Part shown: positions 18,568 through 28,534 of the stretch, piece by piece | How positions within the stretch are numbered: position 1 is the stretch's first letter | How the letters are laid out: every line of letters starts with the position of its first letter | From: an uncultured Erythrobacter sp. | Lineage (GTDB): Bacteria; Pseudomonadota; Alphaproteobacteria; Sphingomonadales; Sphingomonadaceae | Assembly (NCBI GenBank): GCA_937899785.1 | Contig: CALCCG010000183.1 | Location: 1 to 64,000 of the forward strand | Direction of reading: 5' to 3' | Length of the DNA: 64,000 nucleotides | Program-made: the position numbers and the translations under genes | The notes under the pieces: generated by a model | What the model saw: only the letters and a program-made list of their open reading frames with translations | What the model was told of the DNA's origin: nothing | Databases searched by the model: none

Positions 18568-20117
18568 AGGCAGGCTTCCAGATACGCTTGGTCAAAGCCG
18601 AACTGGCGCGCCTTCTCAAGCGTGTAAGGGCGCAAACCCGATGAGCGGAATTCGCCTAGAATCTTTCCGTCCTCGCTCTCGTCCAAGTACTCGAACTTGA
18701 ACAATTCCTGCGTGACGATGACTTCGCCCTCCATCCCGATCACTTCGGTGATGTTGGTGGTGCGACGAGACCCGTCGCGCAGACGCTTCACCTGAACGAT
18801 CAGGTCGACCGATTCGGCAATCTGACGGGAGATCGCCTCTTTCGGGATTTTGATGTCGCCCATCAGGATCATGTTTTCCATACGGCCCAGACACTCACGC
18901 GGCGAGTTGGCGTGGAGCGTACACATCGAGCCATCGTGGCCCGTGTTCATCGCCGCGAGAAGGTCGAAACATTCGGCGCCGCGAATCTCACCCAGGATGA
19001 TCCGGTCCGGACGCATACGCAGGGCGTTCTTGACAAGGTCACCGATCGTGATCGCACCCTGACCTTCAAGGTTGGGCGGACGCGTTTCGAGGGGCAGCCA
19101 GTGCGGCTGTTGCAGACGAAGTTCGGCGGCGTCCTCGATCGTCAGCACGCGCTCGCCCGGGTCGATCATCTTCGACAGGGCGTTGAGCATGGTCGTTTTA
19201 CCCGAACCGGTACCGCCCGAGATGACGACGTTCATCCGGCATGCGCCCGCGATCTTCAGCGCGGTGCACATCTTATCGGACATCGAGCCGAATTCCTTGA
19301 GCATGTCCAAGGTGATCGGTTTCTCGGAGAACTTACGAATGGAGATCGCGGTGCCACGCAGCGACAGCGGCGGAACGATGACGTTCACACGAGAGCCGTC
19401 TTTCAAACGGGCATCAGCCAGCGGCGTCGTCTGGTCAACTCGGCGGCCGACCTGGTTCACGATACGCTGGGCGATCTGGAAAAGGTGCTGTTCGTCGCGG
19501 AACCGGATGGGCGCGATGATGAGCTTACCCTTCTTTTCAATGTAAGTCTGATCCGGGCCATTGACCATGATGTCAGACACGTCCGGATCGTTTAGCAGCT
19601 CTTCGAGCGGTCCGAAACCGAGCAGTTCATCGATGAGAACTTTCTCAAGCGCAAATTGCTCGCGGCGGTTCAGCGTGACCTTCAGCTCGGCCAGCACTTC
19701 CATGATGATCGGGCGGAATTCTTCGCTCAGCTCTTCCTTCGAAAGCGTCGCGGCGGCTTCCGGGTCAACGCGTTCGAGCAGGCGCGGGAGCACCTGCTCC
19801 TTGATCTTGTGGACGCTCGCTTCAAAGCCTTCTGGCTGGCCGGAAGCGTTCTGAACCGCGGCGGCGCGTTCGGCAAGGCGATCCATGGCCTCCGCGGTGC
19901 TGCCCTTTGCCGGACCGGATTGCGAAGGCTCGGGCGCGGGTGTCGGTTTCGCCGGTGCCGCTTCTTCTGCGTCGTTGGGCAACGGGGGGAACTGCTCTCC
20001 ACCATTGGGCTGCTCTGGGGCGCGGGCGCCGGTTTTCATGGGTCGAGCCACGCCGAAGGCAGGCCGACCGCCCGGCTTCATGTTGCCGGCGTTGCCCTTT
20101 TTCCCGAATGCACTCAT
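18564..20117 (-). CDS. cpaF: CpaF/TadA-family secretion ATPase
   Basis: NVVISGGTGSGKTTMLNALSKMI, EDAAELRLQQPHWLPLETRPPN, RPDRIILGEIRGAECFDLLAAMNTGHDGSMCTLHANSPRECLGRMENM. Confidence 0.93.
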   Translation of the reverse strand: MSAFGKKGNAGNMKPGGRPAFGVARPMKTGARAPEQPNGGEQFPPLPNDAEEAAPAKPTPAPEPSQSGPAKGSTAEAMDRLAERAAAVQNASGQPEGFEASVHKIKEQVLPRLLERVDPEAAATLSKEELSEEFRPIIMEVLAELKVTLNRREQFALEKVLIDELLGFGPLEELLNDPDVSDIMVNGPDQTYIEKKGKLIIAPIRFRDEQHLFQIAQRIVNQVGRRVDQTTPLADARLKDGSRVNVIVPPLSLRGTAISIRKFSEKPITLDMLKEFGSMSDKMCTALKIAGACRMNVVISGGTGSGKTTMLNALSKMIDPGERVLTIEDAAELRLQQPHWLPLETRPPNLEGQGAITIGDLVKNALRMRPDRIILGEIRGAECFDLLAAMNTGHDGSMCTLHANSPRECLGRMENMILMGDIKIPKEAISRQIAESVDLIVQVKRLRDGSRRTTNITEVIGMEGEVIVTQELFKFEYLDESEDGKILGEFRSSGLRPYTLEKARQFGFDQAYLEACL

Positions 20118-20439
20118 TCCAAGCCCCCAAGGCTCCAAAAACGTCCGCAGCACCTCAAGCGCACAGTGGCAAAAGGTCCCTGTCGAAATTTGGTGAATAG
20201 ACTGGAAAGCTTATTTTTTCCCTAAGGCGGGCGACCTTGCTATGTGCAATCCGAGCCAAGACCAAAGTCAGCGACCCCACAGAAATTGGCGCACCTTTTG
20301 GCGGCCACACCTTCATTTCGGTCGAAATCCTGCCGCACAGCCAACTTCAGAAATGGTCAGCGAAAATGGCGACAGAGCGCGTTGATCATCATCGCGGCGA
20401 CGAGATGAGACGATCCTTTCGCTGTCCGGATACATGTTC

Positions 20440-21804
20440 TCAATTGCGCCACTTCAATAAGAGCCACGGGACCCGATCAGCTGCAAACTGGGTGCGATTG
20501 TGGCGATCAAAGTATGGCGGCATATGGTCGCCGACGATGAGGATGTCCGTCGGAGGAAAATCATCTTGGACGATCTGCGCCACCAAGGCCTCGTCGATCG
20601 CGTCCCAAATGGCGAATTGTCGGCAAATCATAGGATAATCACGGGCAAGCTTGTCGGAGACACGCTCGCAGTTTTCGACTTCAAGATTGCCGCCAATTGG
20701 TACGGGCAGATGCGAATTGAGGGTAAGCCAATAGAGAAACTGCGGCTTTTCGGCTCGCTTCAGGTGTTCGGCAATCTGTGCGGGCACGTCCCGATCGCAC
20801 GCGCCCGGAAAGACCCCGCCGCATCTTGCAGCGCCTTGCTCTACCAAGTCTTCTCGAAACGAGGTTTTTTGGAAACCGATGTTGGGATACCACAAATGCC
20901 GATCAAAGAATGTCGCTTTGAAGCTGTGATAGGCTGTGGTTTCGACCCCCACTCTGGCCAACCTTGCTGGAAGACACGTCTCATCACGCTTGGTTGTGAG
21001 TTCGAAGTATTCGCCCCAACGCCCGCACAATTCACGGATCTCGCCAGAGGTCGTTGAGCTGTAATAGGTCGTTGTCCCACGTTCTATGTCAAAGCGAGAC
21101 GAGATGTCGTCAGCGTCGTAGCGCGCAAACAGGAGGCTGTTCATTTCCTCGTTGTCTTCTGGCACTCCCAGCGATTCCACCATGACAACAACCAGATGCC
21201 GGTCGATCGGTCCGGAAAGAGGGGCAGCACCTGACTGGCTGATCGCCGAGGCGAAGGGAGTGTCCTCGTTCGCAACACGGTTGTAATGCCCTCTCATTCC
21301 CATGCCCATGTAAAGGTCAAAGACCGCCAGGGCCAGGACAGCGGACGCGGCCAGGATCGTCATCGCGTTGCTTTGAAACGCCGTTGGACGCCGCATAGCG
21401 ATGCAGGCTCCTGCCATCAGGCCCGTCAGGACGATCCCGCCAAGGATGTATTCGAGGGACTGACCCACATCGAGTTCGGCAAAGAACACAAGCGAATGGG
21501 CGAGGGAGACAATCGCGAGGTTGAAAAGCCCCGCAATGAACGAAAGGACCGAATAGCCCATAACAGCGATGAAAGCGCAGCACTGCAGAAGATAGGCTCG
21601 GTTGCGCACAAGCAGGCCGACGACGCCGAAGATCAAGATTTCGGGGTATCGCGGGGGTGAACCGAATAGATATGTCAGAGCAAAGCCCGCGTTTGCGAAA
21701 ACCACCCAAACCAGAAGCCAGTTTTGCAGCGCGCTCCATTCGCGCGGCTTTGCTATACGCCAGCGCGTGTCGGTCATCGTCGCTTGAGCTAAGGCATCGG
21801 CCAT
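20440..21804 (-). CDS. Sulfatase-fold membrane protein, LTA synthase/phosphoglycerol-transferase-like
   Basis: N-terminal TM segments, then HLVVVMVESLGVP...TTYYSSTTSGEIRELCG...FLYWLTLNSHLPVP...TDILIVGDHMPPYF. Confidence 0.75.
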   Translation of the reverse strand: MADALAQATMTDTRWRIAKPREWSALQNWLLVWVVFANAGFALTYLFGSPPRYPEILIFGVVGLLVRNRAYLLQCCAFIAVMGYSVLSFIAGLFNLAIVSLAHSLVFFAELDVGQSLEYILGGIVLTGLMAGACIAMRRPTAFQSNAMTILAASAVLALAVFDLYMGMGMRGHYNRVANEDTPFASAISQSGAAPLSGPIDRHLVVVMVESLGVPEDNEEMNSLLFARYDADDISSRFDIERGTTTYYSSTTSGEIRELCGRWGEYFELTTKRDETCLPARLARVGVETTAYHSFKATFFDRHLWYPNIGFQKTSFREDLVEQGAARCGGVFPGACDRDVPAQIAEHLKRAEKPQFLYWLTLNSHLPVPIGGNLEVENCERVSDKLARDYPMICRQFAIWDAIDEALVAQIVQDDFPPTDILIVGDHMPPYFDRHNRTQFAADRVPWLLLKWRN

Positions 21805-22052
21805 GGCTTCGTGTTTCCCCTGCTCGGGCGATTGAATCCCAAGGTCTGGCCAAATCGGATATGAAGAGGAAAGGTTAGCGCGGTGTTAATTTGTAGGCCT
21901 GTGCCCTGTCTGCCTTTAAGAAGTTGCGGTTGCTATGAACACGGCGGTCGGATCCCAGGGTTGTCGAGCCGGGCAATCGCGGCTCTCAGGAAATCTCAGC
22001 GTTAACCAACTTATCAGTTCCTTCCATTACTCGAGCGCAATCACATGTACCA

Positions 22053-23660
22053 TTGCGGTTTTACGAAATGACCAATGCAGCGATGATTCCAAGGACCGCG
22101 AAGAACAGTTCTGATCAAGGGCAAGGGGCCGTTCGGCAAACTGGTGAAACAGGGCCAATATCAGCCGCGACCCTCTCACTTCTCGCGGTTTCGATCATCG
22201 CTTTGCTGGGCGGGGTTCTGGCGTTCTACGCGAGTGTCTACTCACTCCATCAGGATTTGGCTGGCTCAGCGCTTTCGGCGCGGCTAGCCAAGTCCTTGGG
22301 AAGCGCTTTTGAGGAGTATAGCCTTTACTTCCCACCGGTTGAGCACGCGTGGTTCGGTGTTGCGGTTTCACTCAGCGATCTGACGGGCCTTCGGCTCGAT
22401 CTTTGTGTGATGGCGATGACCAACCTTGCGGTCCTGTTTTCCTCCTGGCTCGCCTATCATATTCGCCGAACGGCGACCGGCACATCACCCGTTTTCTTGC
22501 TTGTGTCGCTTGCGCTGCTGACGGTGCTTCCGGTTCTGTTCAAGAATGTGTTCGGCTTGCGGGAGCATATGGTGGTGCTTGGGCTTTGGCCCTATCTTGT
22601 TCTGCGCCTGTCGGATCCTGACGAGACCAAGATCGACCGGAAAACTCGGTTTTTCGTCAGCGTCTGGCTCGGCGTCAGCTTGCTGTTCAAATACATTTAC
22701 GCCTTGGTTGTGCTCTTAGTGGAGGTCGTCGATGCGCTCGTTCAGCGGCGCCTTCTTGTCCTCTTTCGGATAGAGAACCTGATTTCAGCCAGTGTCGTCG
22801 CGCTCTATCTGTTCTTGTGGCTAGGGGTAGATCCCGCGCAGAGAGAAGCCATGGGCGCGATCGTAAGCGCCATCGATGGCAACCTCGCTGATTTTGAGAC
22901 CAATGTCGCACAGGCGGTCATGAACGTGGCCCTGTCGGTTGTCTTCCTCATCGTGGGTCTGGTTTTCAAGGTGCCAGTGCGGATCAGCGCCATGGGGATA
23001 GCCCTTGTTGTCGCTGCCGTCTTGGCCTCGTGGGTTCAGGGCCGCTGGTACAGCCACCACCTGTTTCCGATCACTATGGCGTACTTTGCATGGATTTGGA
23101 TGCTGCGCGGCCACCTTAGGCCGCTTTGGCAGTGGGCGTTCTTGCTGCTGGCTTTCGGGCCAGTCGTCGGCGAGTTTCGCAACACCGCCATCTACCAAAG
23201 GTCTACGAGCGAGCTCTACGTCACAATGGCCAACGCTGGTCTTTCGGTGGAAGGCAAGCGCGTTGGTCTCCTTACGATGCACCCGTCGCCCTTCAACGAG
23301 TTCCTAGCGACCCACGGCGCCGTTCGATGGAACACCAGCATGAACAACGCGTATGTTGCGGCCGAGCTGAAAAATTTCGACCGCCCGGAAAACCAAGATG
23401 TCACGCCTCCTGCGGTGCTCCTTGAGGATCCGGGTCGCCAATTGTTGCACGACAATATGTTGCGGCTTTGGGAAGATCAGCCGCCCGAGATCCTGATCTT
23501 GGATCACAGCCACAGCTGGCCGCTGCGTTATGTAAAGGTCCGTTGGCAAGAAGCCTTTGCGAAGGACGCGCGCTTTCAGTCCTTCTTAGACCGTTACGAG
23601 CCTGTGTTTGAACACAAAGGCGAATTGCTTGAATTCACCTATTTAGTTCGCAAGCAATAA
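22053..23660 (+). CDS. Polytopic membrane protein, GT39/ArnT-like architecture
   Basis: 535 aa, about 10 TM helices and a C-terminal soluble domain; no firm family motif recognised. Confidence 0.6.
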   Translation: MRFYEMTNAAMIPRTAKNSSDQGQGAVRQTGETGPISAATLSLLAVSIIALLGGVLAFYASVYSLHQDLAGSALSARLAKSLGSAFEEYSLYFPPVEHAWFGVAVSLSDLTGLRLDLCVMAMTNLAVLFSSWLAYHIRRTATGTSPVFLLVSLALLTVLPVLFKNVFGLREHMVVLGLWPYLVLRLSDPDETKIDRKTRFFVSVWLGVSLLFKYIYALVVLLVEVVDALVQRRLLVLFRIENLISASVVALYLFLWLGVDPAQREAMGAIVSAIDGNLADFETNVAQAVMNVALSVVFLIVGLVFKVPVRISAMGIALVVAAVLASWVQGRWYSHHLFPITMAYFAWIWMLRGHLRPLWQWAFLLLAFGPVVGEFRNTAIYQRSTSELYVTMANAGLSVEGKRVGLLTMHPSPFNEFLATHGAVRWNTSMNNAYVAAELKNFDRPENQDVTPPAVLLEDPGRQLLHDNMLRLWEDQPPEILILDHSHSWPLRYVKVRWQEAFAKDARFQSFLDRYEPVFEHKGELLEFTYLVRKQ

Positions 23661-23664
23661 GCGC

Positions 23665-24726
23665 TCAGAAGGCTTTGACCCCAGCCCAGTCCAGCGGCTC
23701 GCCGCGTTGGAGTGCGCGTGCTGCCGGGCGACCTAAAACCTCGTCCAGATGTTTTGGCGCGAGGCCGTGTCCGGGACGGATCGAGCGAACATTTTCACGC
23801 GTCAACTCTTCCCCAGCTGCGACATCACGCACCACATAGAGCGAGCGGCGGAACTGGACTGAGCCGCTTTCGCTGCCTTGCAGCTCATAGGTGGTTTCGC
23901 CGAGCGAGCGCCAGGCGCGTTTGCAATCGGCAACGAGCGCCGTGAATTCCTCGGGTTCGAGGCTGAAGGCTGCGTCCGGTCCGCCATCCGAACGGGCAAG
24001 CGTAAAGTGCTTTTCAACCACGCATCCGCCCAGCGCGATCGATGCCACCGCAACTGCCGATCCGCTGGTGTGATCGGATAGACCTGAGATCACGCCAAAC
24101 CGCTCACCCAGATCGGGCACCGTGCGCACATTGGATTGCTCATCGGGAGCGGGGTAGGAACTCACACAGTGCAGTAGGATAATATCTTCGCATCCATTTG
24201 CGCGCGCCGTGCTGACCGCTTCGCCAATTTCATCCAGATTAGCCATCCCGGTCGAGATGATCATTGGCTTTCCCTTGGAGGCGCAATAGGCAACGAGCGG
24301 GAGATCGACCGCTTCGAAAGAGGCGATCTTGTAGGCTGGCGCGCCGAGCTCATCGAGCAGGTCGACGGCGCTTTCATCAAAGGGCGAGGAAAACAGAGTA
24401 ACGCCCAGTTCCTTTGCCCGGCGAAAGAGCGGCTCGTGCCATTCGAACGGGGTCTGTGCTGCGGCGTAAAGGTCGTAGAGCGTGCGGCCATCCCACAGGC
24501 CGCCTTCGATGCAAAATTCGGGCCCCTCGTGATCGATGGTGATCGTGTCAGCGGTGTAGCTCTGCATCTTGATTGCGTCGGCTCCGGTCGCGGCGGCGGC
24601 GTCGAGCAGTTCAAGCGCGCGCTCCAGGCTACCATTGTGGTTGCCGGACATCTCACAGATCACATAGGGTTCGTGACCGGGCCCGATCGACCGACCGGCG
24701 ATCCGGATATCTTTGGCATTGGTCAT
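23665..24726 (-). CDS. pseI: Pseudaminic acid synthase
   Basis: YVICEMSGNHNGSLERALELLDAAAATGADAIKMQSYTADTIT, LWDGRTLYDLYAAAQTPFEWH, SLYVVRDVAAGEELTRENVRSIRPGHGLAPKHLDEVLG (SAF). Confidence 0.92.
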   Translation of the reverse strand: MTNAKDIRIAGRSIGPGHEPYVICEMSGNHNGSLERALELLDAAAATGADAIKMQSYTADTITIDHEGPEFCIEGGLWDGRTLYDLYAAAQTPFEWHEPLFRRAKELGVTLFSSPFDESAVDLLDELGAPAYKIASFEAVDLPLVAYCASKGKPMIISTGMANLDEIGEAVSTARANGCEDIILLHCVSSYPAPDEQSNVRTVPDLGERFGVISGLSDHTSGSAVAVASIALGGCVVEKHFTLARSDGGPDAAFSLEPEEFTALVADCKRAWRSLGETTYELQGSESGSVQFRRSLYVVRDVAAGEELTRENVRSIRPGHGLAPKHLDEVLGRPAARALQRGEPLDWAGVKAF

Positions 24727-25472
24727 GCGATCAGTTCCCTCATATCGGTGCACGATAGCATCGGCGTTCGGCCCGAGCGAATGATGTCGAGCGCCGCTTG
24801 ACTGCCGCAGCGCATAAGCAGATCCACAACGCTCATATGGCTTATGAACGGGTCGGCGCCTTGTGCGTAAACCGGATGGTCGAACCCGTGATAGCGCAGC
24901 GTGATGCCAGAGCCTCCAAACGCGCCGCCTTCGCTCTCCTGTTCGATATACGCGGCGCTTCCCTGCGCCGCCAGATAGGTATCTGCGCCGATCACACGAC
25001 AGATCGAAAGCAGCCGATCATCCTTGCGGCCCGTCACGCCCTTAAGCGTTGACGCTTCGATAAAGTGTGTGTTGATGCCGATGCGCTGCGCAGTCGCGGT
25101 AATGAACGCGATGTTGAGCGCGCCGATCGTTTCATGATCTCTCGATAGCAGCGCTTCGAGATGCGGGAACTCTTTCGCGAAAAAGGGCGCTTTGCCGTAG
25201 GCGTGGCGCAAGGTGGCCAGATGCGTCTTGCGCCACTTCGGCTCGGGTGCGAGGCGCGTGTTCACAAAGGTGCAGTTCTCTTTCTGGCTGTGACCAGAAA
25301 GCGGCACGCTCAAAAAAGCTTCGCCATTGGCTCCAGCGATACGGTTGCGCACGCCCCAGCTGCGTTTCAAGATCTGAGCGTCATCGAGAAACACGAACTG
25401 GTCCACCGTGTCGATAAGATCGAAATAGCCGATCCAGGGCAGGTAGGTGGGCTGCATGATTGCGGCAATCAT
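24723..25472 (-). CDS. WbqC-family protein
   Basis: MIAAIMQPTYLPWIGYFDLIDTVDQFVFLDDAQILKRSWGVRNRI, diagnostic WbqC-like N-terminus. Confidence 0.88.
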   Translation of the reverse strand: MIAAIMQPTYLPWIGYFDLIDTVDQFVFLDDAQILKRSWGVRNRIAGANGEAFLSVPLSGHSQKENCTFVNTRLAPEPKWRKTHLATLRHAYGKAPFFAKEFPHLEALLSRDHETIGALNIAFITATAQRIGINTHFIEASTLKGVTGRKDDRLLSICRVIGADTYLAAQGSAAYIEQESEGGAFGGSGITLRYHGFDHPVYAQGADPFISHMSVVDLLMRCGSQAALDIIRSGRTPMLSCTDMRELIA

Positions 25473-26785
25473 ATCGCCTCCAGCGCCAAGGTGATCTCAA
25501 GCGCTCTTCGCAAGTCCGCTTCCACTTCAACAAATTTGGCGCCTTTGGCGTAGGTCTCCCAGGCCCCGGCGACGAACCGGTCGCCCATGCGCGCTTTGAG
25601 CGCGCGGCGCAATTGCTCCAAGCTATCGATCGTTTCAACCGAATGATACAGCCAACGCGGTTTAATGGACTTAAATTGCAACGCCCCGATTGTAAGCGCG
25701 CCTTCGAAGTGGTCCAGCAGACGATAAATGTCCCTGACAAGCTCGTTCTCGTCGCACTTCGTGACGCATTCCGCTGTAAGCAGCGTGCTCCCTGCGCTTT
25801 CGTAGATGTAAGCACGGAAGCACGCGCCTTCAGCGGTGAAGTTGTGGAAATAGACGGGAGTTGGGCCCTTCCAGTTGACCTCGAACGTATAGGTCGCGAA
25901 TTTGGGCGCCGGGGCTCTGGGGACTGGCAGCCCCATCGCCTTGAACAAGGGGATAGGACTTGCGGCCCATACCAGTGTATCGCCCGGAGCGTCCTCTGCC
26001 AGAAGCGTCTTTGGATTGGCGAGCTTGCGGTCGTGCACGCGCACTCCGATCGCGGCGAGCGCGGCGCGGCATTGTTCGAACAGAGCGGTAAAGCCGCCAA
26101 CGGGAAGGCTCGCTTTGGCATTGGTGGTGTACCCCCAAAGACCGCGCGGAATTCCGAAGAGGTCATCGGCGAGCGGGTTTGAGCGCTTGGCCTGCCAAAG
26201 CGCGTCAAGAGAGGCTCCTTTCGGATAGACCCGGTTGATCGCCAGAGGATGCGCCGCATCGGCATGCAATTCGCTTGGCTCGCAGCCGACATGCCACCTG
26301 ACATAGCGCTCCAGTGGCGCGCGCAGCTCGTCATCGTAGCACGCTAATCGATCGCCCAGTGTCCTACCAGCGAGCGGAGCCAGCTCAATGTTCGATCCAG
26401 CAAGAGCCGGTCCACCAAAGTCCTGAGCAATTGCCGGATTATCCAAGCTTTGGCTTACTGCACCAAAGCGATTGTCAAAATCCTGAAAGCGCGCCCCATG
26501 CTCTTCCAACAGCTCGCGGATAGGATCTCCTTGCGGGCCGAAATAGTGGCAGCCGTCACGCATTTCGCGTCCATCTTGACTGTGCGGCTGCGCTACACCG
26601 CCCAGCTGGTCCAAGCGCTCGAAAAGCTCGATGTTTCGGGCGCCCAAGTGATGCGCCTGAAACGCAGCGAGGATCCCGGTGAGTCCCCCGCCAACAATGC
26701 GCACGCGCGCTGCGAAGGGGGTGGCGCCAGCCCCTCCGAACGATGTCGGAAAAGGGGCGTTACGATTGTGATCTTCGGCGCGCAT
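25469..26785 (-). CDS. Flavin/NAD-dependent oxidoreductase-like protein (UDP-galactopyranose mutase / protoporphyrinogen oxidase superfamily)
   Basis: VRIVGGGLTGILAAFQAHHLGARNIELFERLDQLGGVAQP dinucleotide-binding motif; SLPVGGFTALFEQC; N-terminus may be shorter. Confidence 0.7.
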   Translation of the reverse strand: MRAEDHNRNAPFPTSFGGAGATPFAARVRIVGGGLTGILAAFQAHHLGARNIELFERLDQLGGVAQPHSQDGREMRDGCHYFGPQGDPIRELLEEHGARFQDFDNRFGAVSQSLDNPAIAQDFGGPALAGSNIELAPLAGRTLGDRLACYDDELRAPLERYVRWHVGCEPSELHADAAHPLAINRVYPKGASLDALWQAKRSNPLADDLFGIPRGLWGYTTNAKASLPVGGFTALFEQCRAALAAIGVRVHDRKLANPKTLLAEDAPGDTLVWAASPIPLFKAMGLPVPRAPAPKFATYTFEVNWKGPTPVYFHNFTAEGACFRAYIYESAGSTLLTAECVTKCDENELVRDIYRLLDHFEGALTIGALQFKSIKPRWLYHSVETIDSLEQLRRALKARMGDRFVAGAWETYAKGAKFVEVEADLRRALEITLALEAI

Positions 26786-26850
26786 ACCAAGGCGAATACG
26801 GCGAAGGTGTAGACAATCCGTTAACTACGATTATCCGGATTTCGTTCGGA

Positions 26851-27513
26851 TTAGAGGTTGAGCGCGCGCGGCTCGATATCGCTGGAATAGACAAAGACGC
26901 TGAATTCAAACGGGATCGATCCTGAACGCACGCAGTAATCGTGGCGCAGCGTGACAAGCGGCGAGAGATGCTCCTTGCAGAACCGGAAGGCGTGCAGCGG
27001 ATCTTCATAGTAAAGCCCGTCATCGAAATAGTCGACGAAGCGGCTCAGCATGTTGAAGGCGTAACCCTTCGCGGCCATCGTCATTAGCTTTCGCGAAACC
27101 GCTTCGAAGAAGGCTCGGTTGTCAGTGATGCGGTTGTTGAAGACACCGCTCACCAGCACGTAATCAAACACCTCCTCGGCCGGTTGCGCCAAAATATCGC
27201 GCACCTCAAACCGGCCTGCGGGATGTGTTGTGCGAGCGAGCTCTATCGCTTCAGGCGCTATGTCATAGCCAACATATTCGCCCTCAAAGCCGATGGTGCG
27301 CTGCAAAAGGCTTAGCATCTGGCCCGTGCCGCATCCGAAATCGAGCACTTTGCTGTCTTTGGTGACGCCGATCTCGCACAGCACTTCCATGCGGCGCTCC
27401 TGGGTGTCGCGGTCGGCGTATTGCGCCCCTTCCGCGCTATCGCCGTGGCGCTTCACAAGCTCGCTATAATGCTTTGCGAGGGCGTCTATGTCGTTCTGAA
27501 AGGTCGCGTCCAT
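26851..27513 (-). CDS. Class I SAM-dependent methyltransferase
   Basis: KVLDFGCGTGQMLSLLQRTIGFEGEYVGYDIAPEAIELA. Confidence 0.88.
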   Translation of the reverse strand: MDATFQNDIDALAKHYSELVKRHGDSAEGAQYADRDTQERRMEVLCEIGVTKDSKVLDFGCGTGQMLSLLQRTIGFEGEYVGYDIAPEAIELARTTHPAGRFEVRDILAQPAEEVFDYVLVSGVFNNRITDNRAFFEAVSRKLMTMAAKGYAFNMLSRFVDYFDDGLYYEDPLHAFRFCKEHLSPLVTLRHDYCVRSGSIPFEFSVFVYSSDIEPRALNL

Positions 27514-27514
27514 G

Positions 27515-28534
27515 TCAGCGCTCTATGGCCTCCAAGAGGGTTTGCGCGGCGTTCGCGCTGGGATCGGCGACAAACGCGTCGCGCATGCGAGAGGCCATCG
27601 CCCTGCGCAACGAGGCATCGCCAAGAAAGCGGTCCAGTGAGGCGGTAAGATCGGCGTCTGTCACCGCATCGGCAAGGCCCAGATCATGGGCTAGGCCAGC
27701 GCGTGAGAACACACGCGTTTCACGATCTTGGCCTTCGTTCTGAGCGATCGCCGCAACCGGTACAGCCATATAGGCGCTCTCATACTTGATCAGCCCGCCG
27801 CCTGTAATGGCCACGTCGGCCCAAAGAAATTGGTCCGAGATATCGGGTTGGCGCGGCACAACCGCGCTGCCCGGTGCGAACTGGGCGATCAGGGAGTCGA
27901 TCTCGGGGCCATCCTCAGCGATAATCCGAAGGCACAAATCCTTGTGATTGGCGCTTAAGACCCGCGCAAGCCGTAAGGCTAGGTTTTTGGGGTCCGCCCC
28001 GCCGATAAGGACAAGCAGTTTGCGCGCCGCGCCCGCGCGATCGCGGGCGACGCTGAGCGCACGTTGTTCCACCAATCGCCGACGCACAAGCAGGAATTGT
28101 GGGCCCAATAGGAGCGCTGGCCCGGAGGGATAGCTCAGTTCGGGCGCTTCCCAAGTGAAGTTCAGCACCGCATCGCAGGTGTAATCAGACAAGAGCCGGA
28201 AGTCGTCGATGACCACCAAGGCTGGTTCGAGCGCGGCAAAGCTGGCGAGGTACCCGTCATCCGCGCGGTAGCTGTCGAGCACGACAAAGTCGAAGGCGTT
28301 GGCGTCCATCGTGGAGGCGATCTCGGACGACGAGGCTTTGGGGTCCAGCGGGGTATCCAGCGCGGTAAGCTCGAAGCCCGCCTCGATGATCTTCCTCTTT
28401 GCGTTCTCGTCAAACTGGCCGGCCAATCGGCACACCACACTGCTTGCCTCAAGCGCTTCCGCCAGGGCCATACAGCGGCTTAGATGACCAAAGCCGATCG
28501 CTTCTGTCGCGTCGCAGCGAAACAGCGCCTTCAC
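27515..28534 (-). CDS. pseG: UDP-2,4-diacetamido-2,4,6-trideoxy-beta-L-altropyranose hydrolase
   Basis: MKALFRCDATEAIGFGHLSRCMALAEAL; LLVLIGGADPKNLALRLARVL; ADVAITGGGLIKYESAYMAVP. Confidence 0.9.
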   Translation of the reverse strand: MKALFRCDATEAIGFGHLSRCMALAEALEASSVVCRLAGQFDENAKRKIIEAGFELTALDTPLDPKASSSEIASTMDANAFDFVVLDSYRADDGYLASFAALEPALVVIDDFRLLSDYTCDAVLNFTWEAPELSYPSGPALLLGPQFLLVRRRLVEQRALSVARDRAGAARKLLVLIGGADPKNLALRLARVLSANHKDLCLRIIAEDGPEIDSLIAQFAPGSAVVPRQPDISDQFLWADVAITGGGLIKYESAYMAVPVAAIAQNEGQDRETRVFSRAGLAHDLGLADAVTDADLTASLDRFLGDASLRRAMASRMRDAFVADPSANAAQTLLEAIER

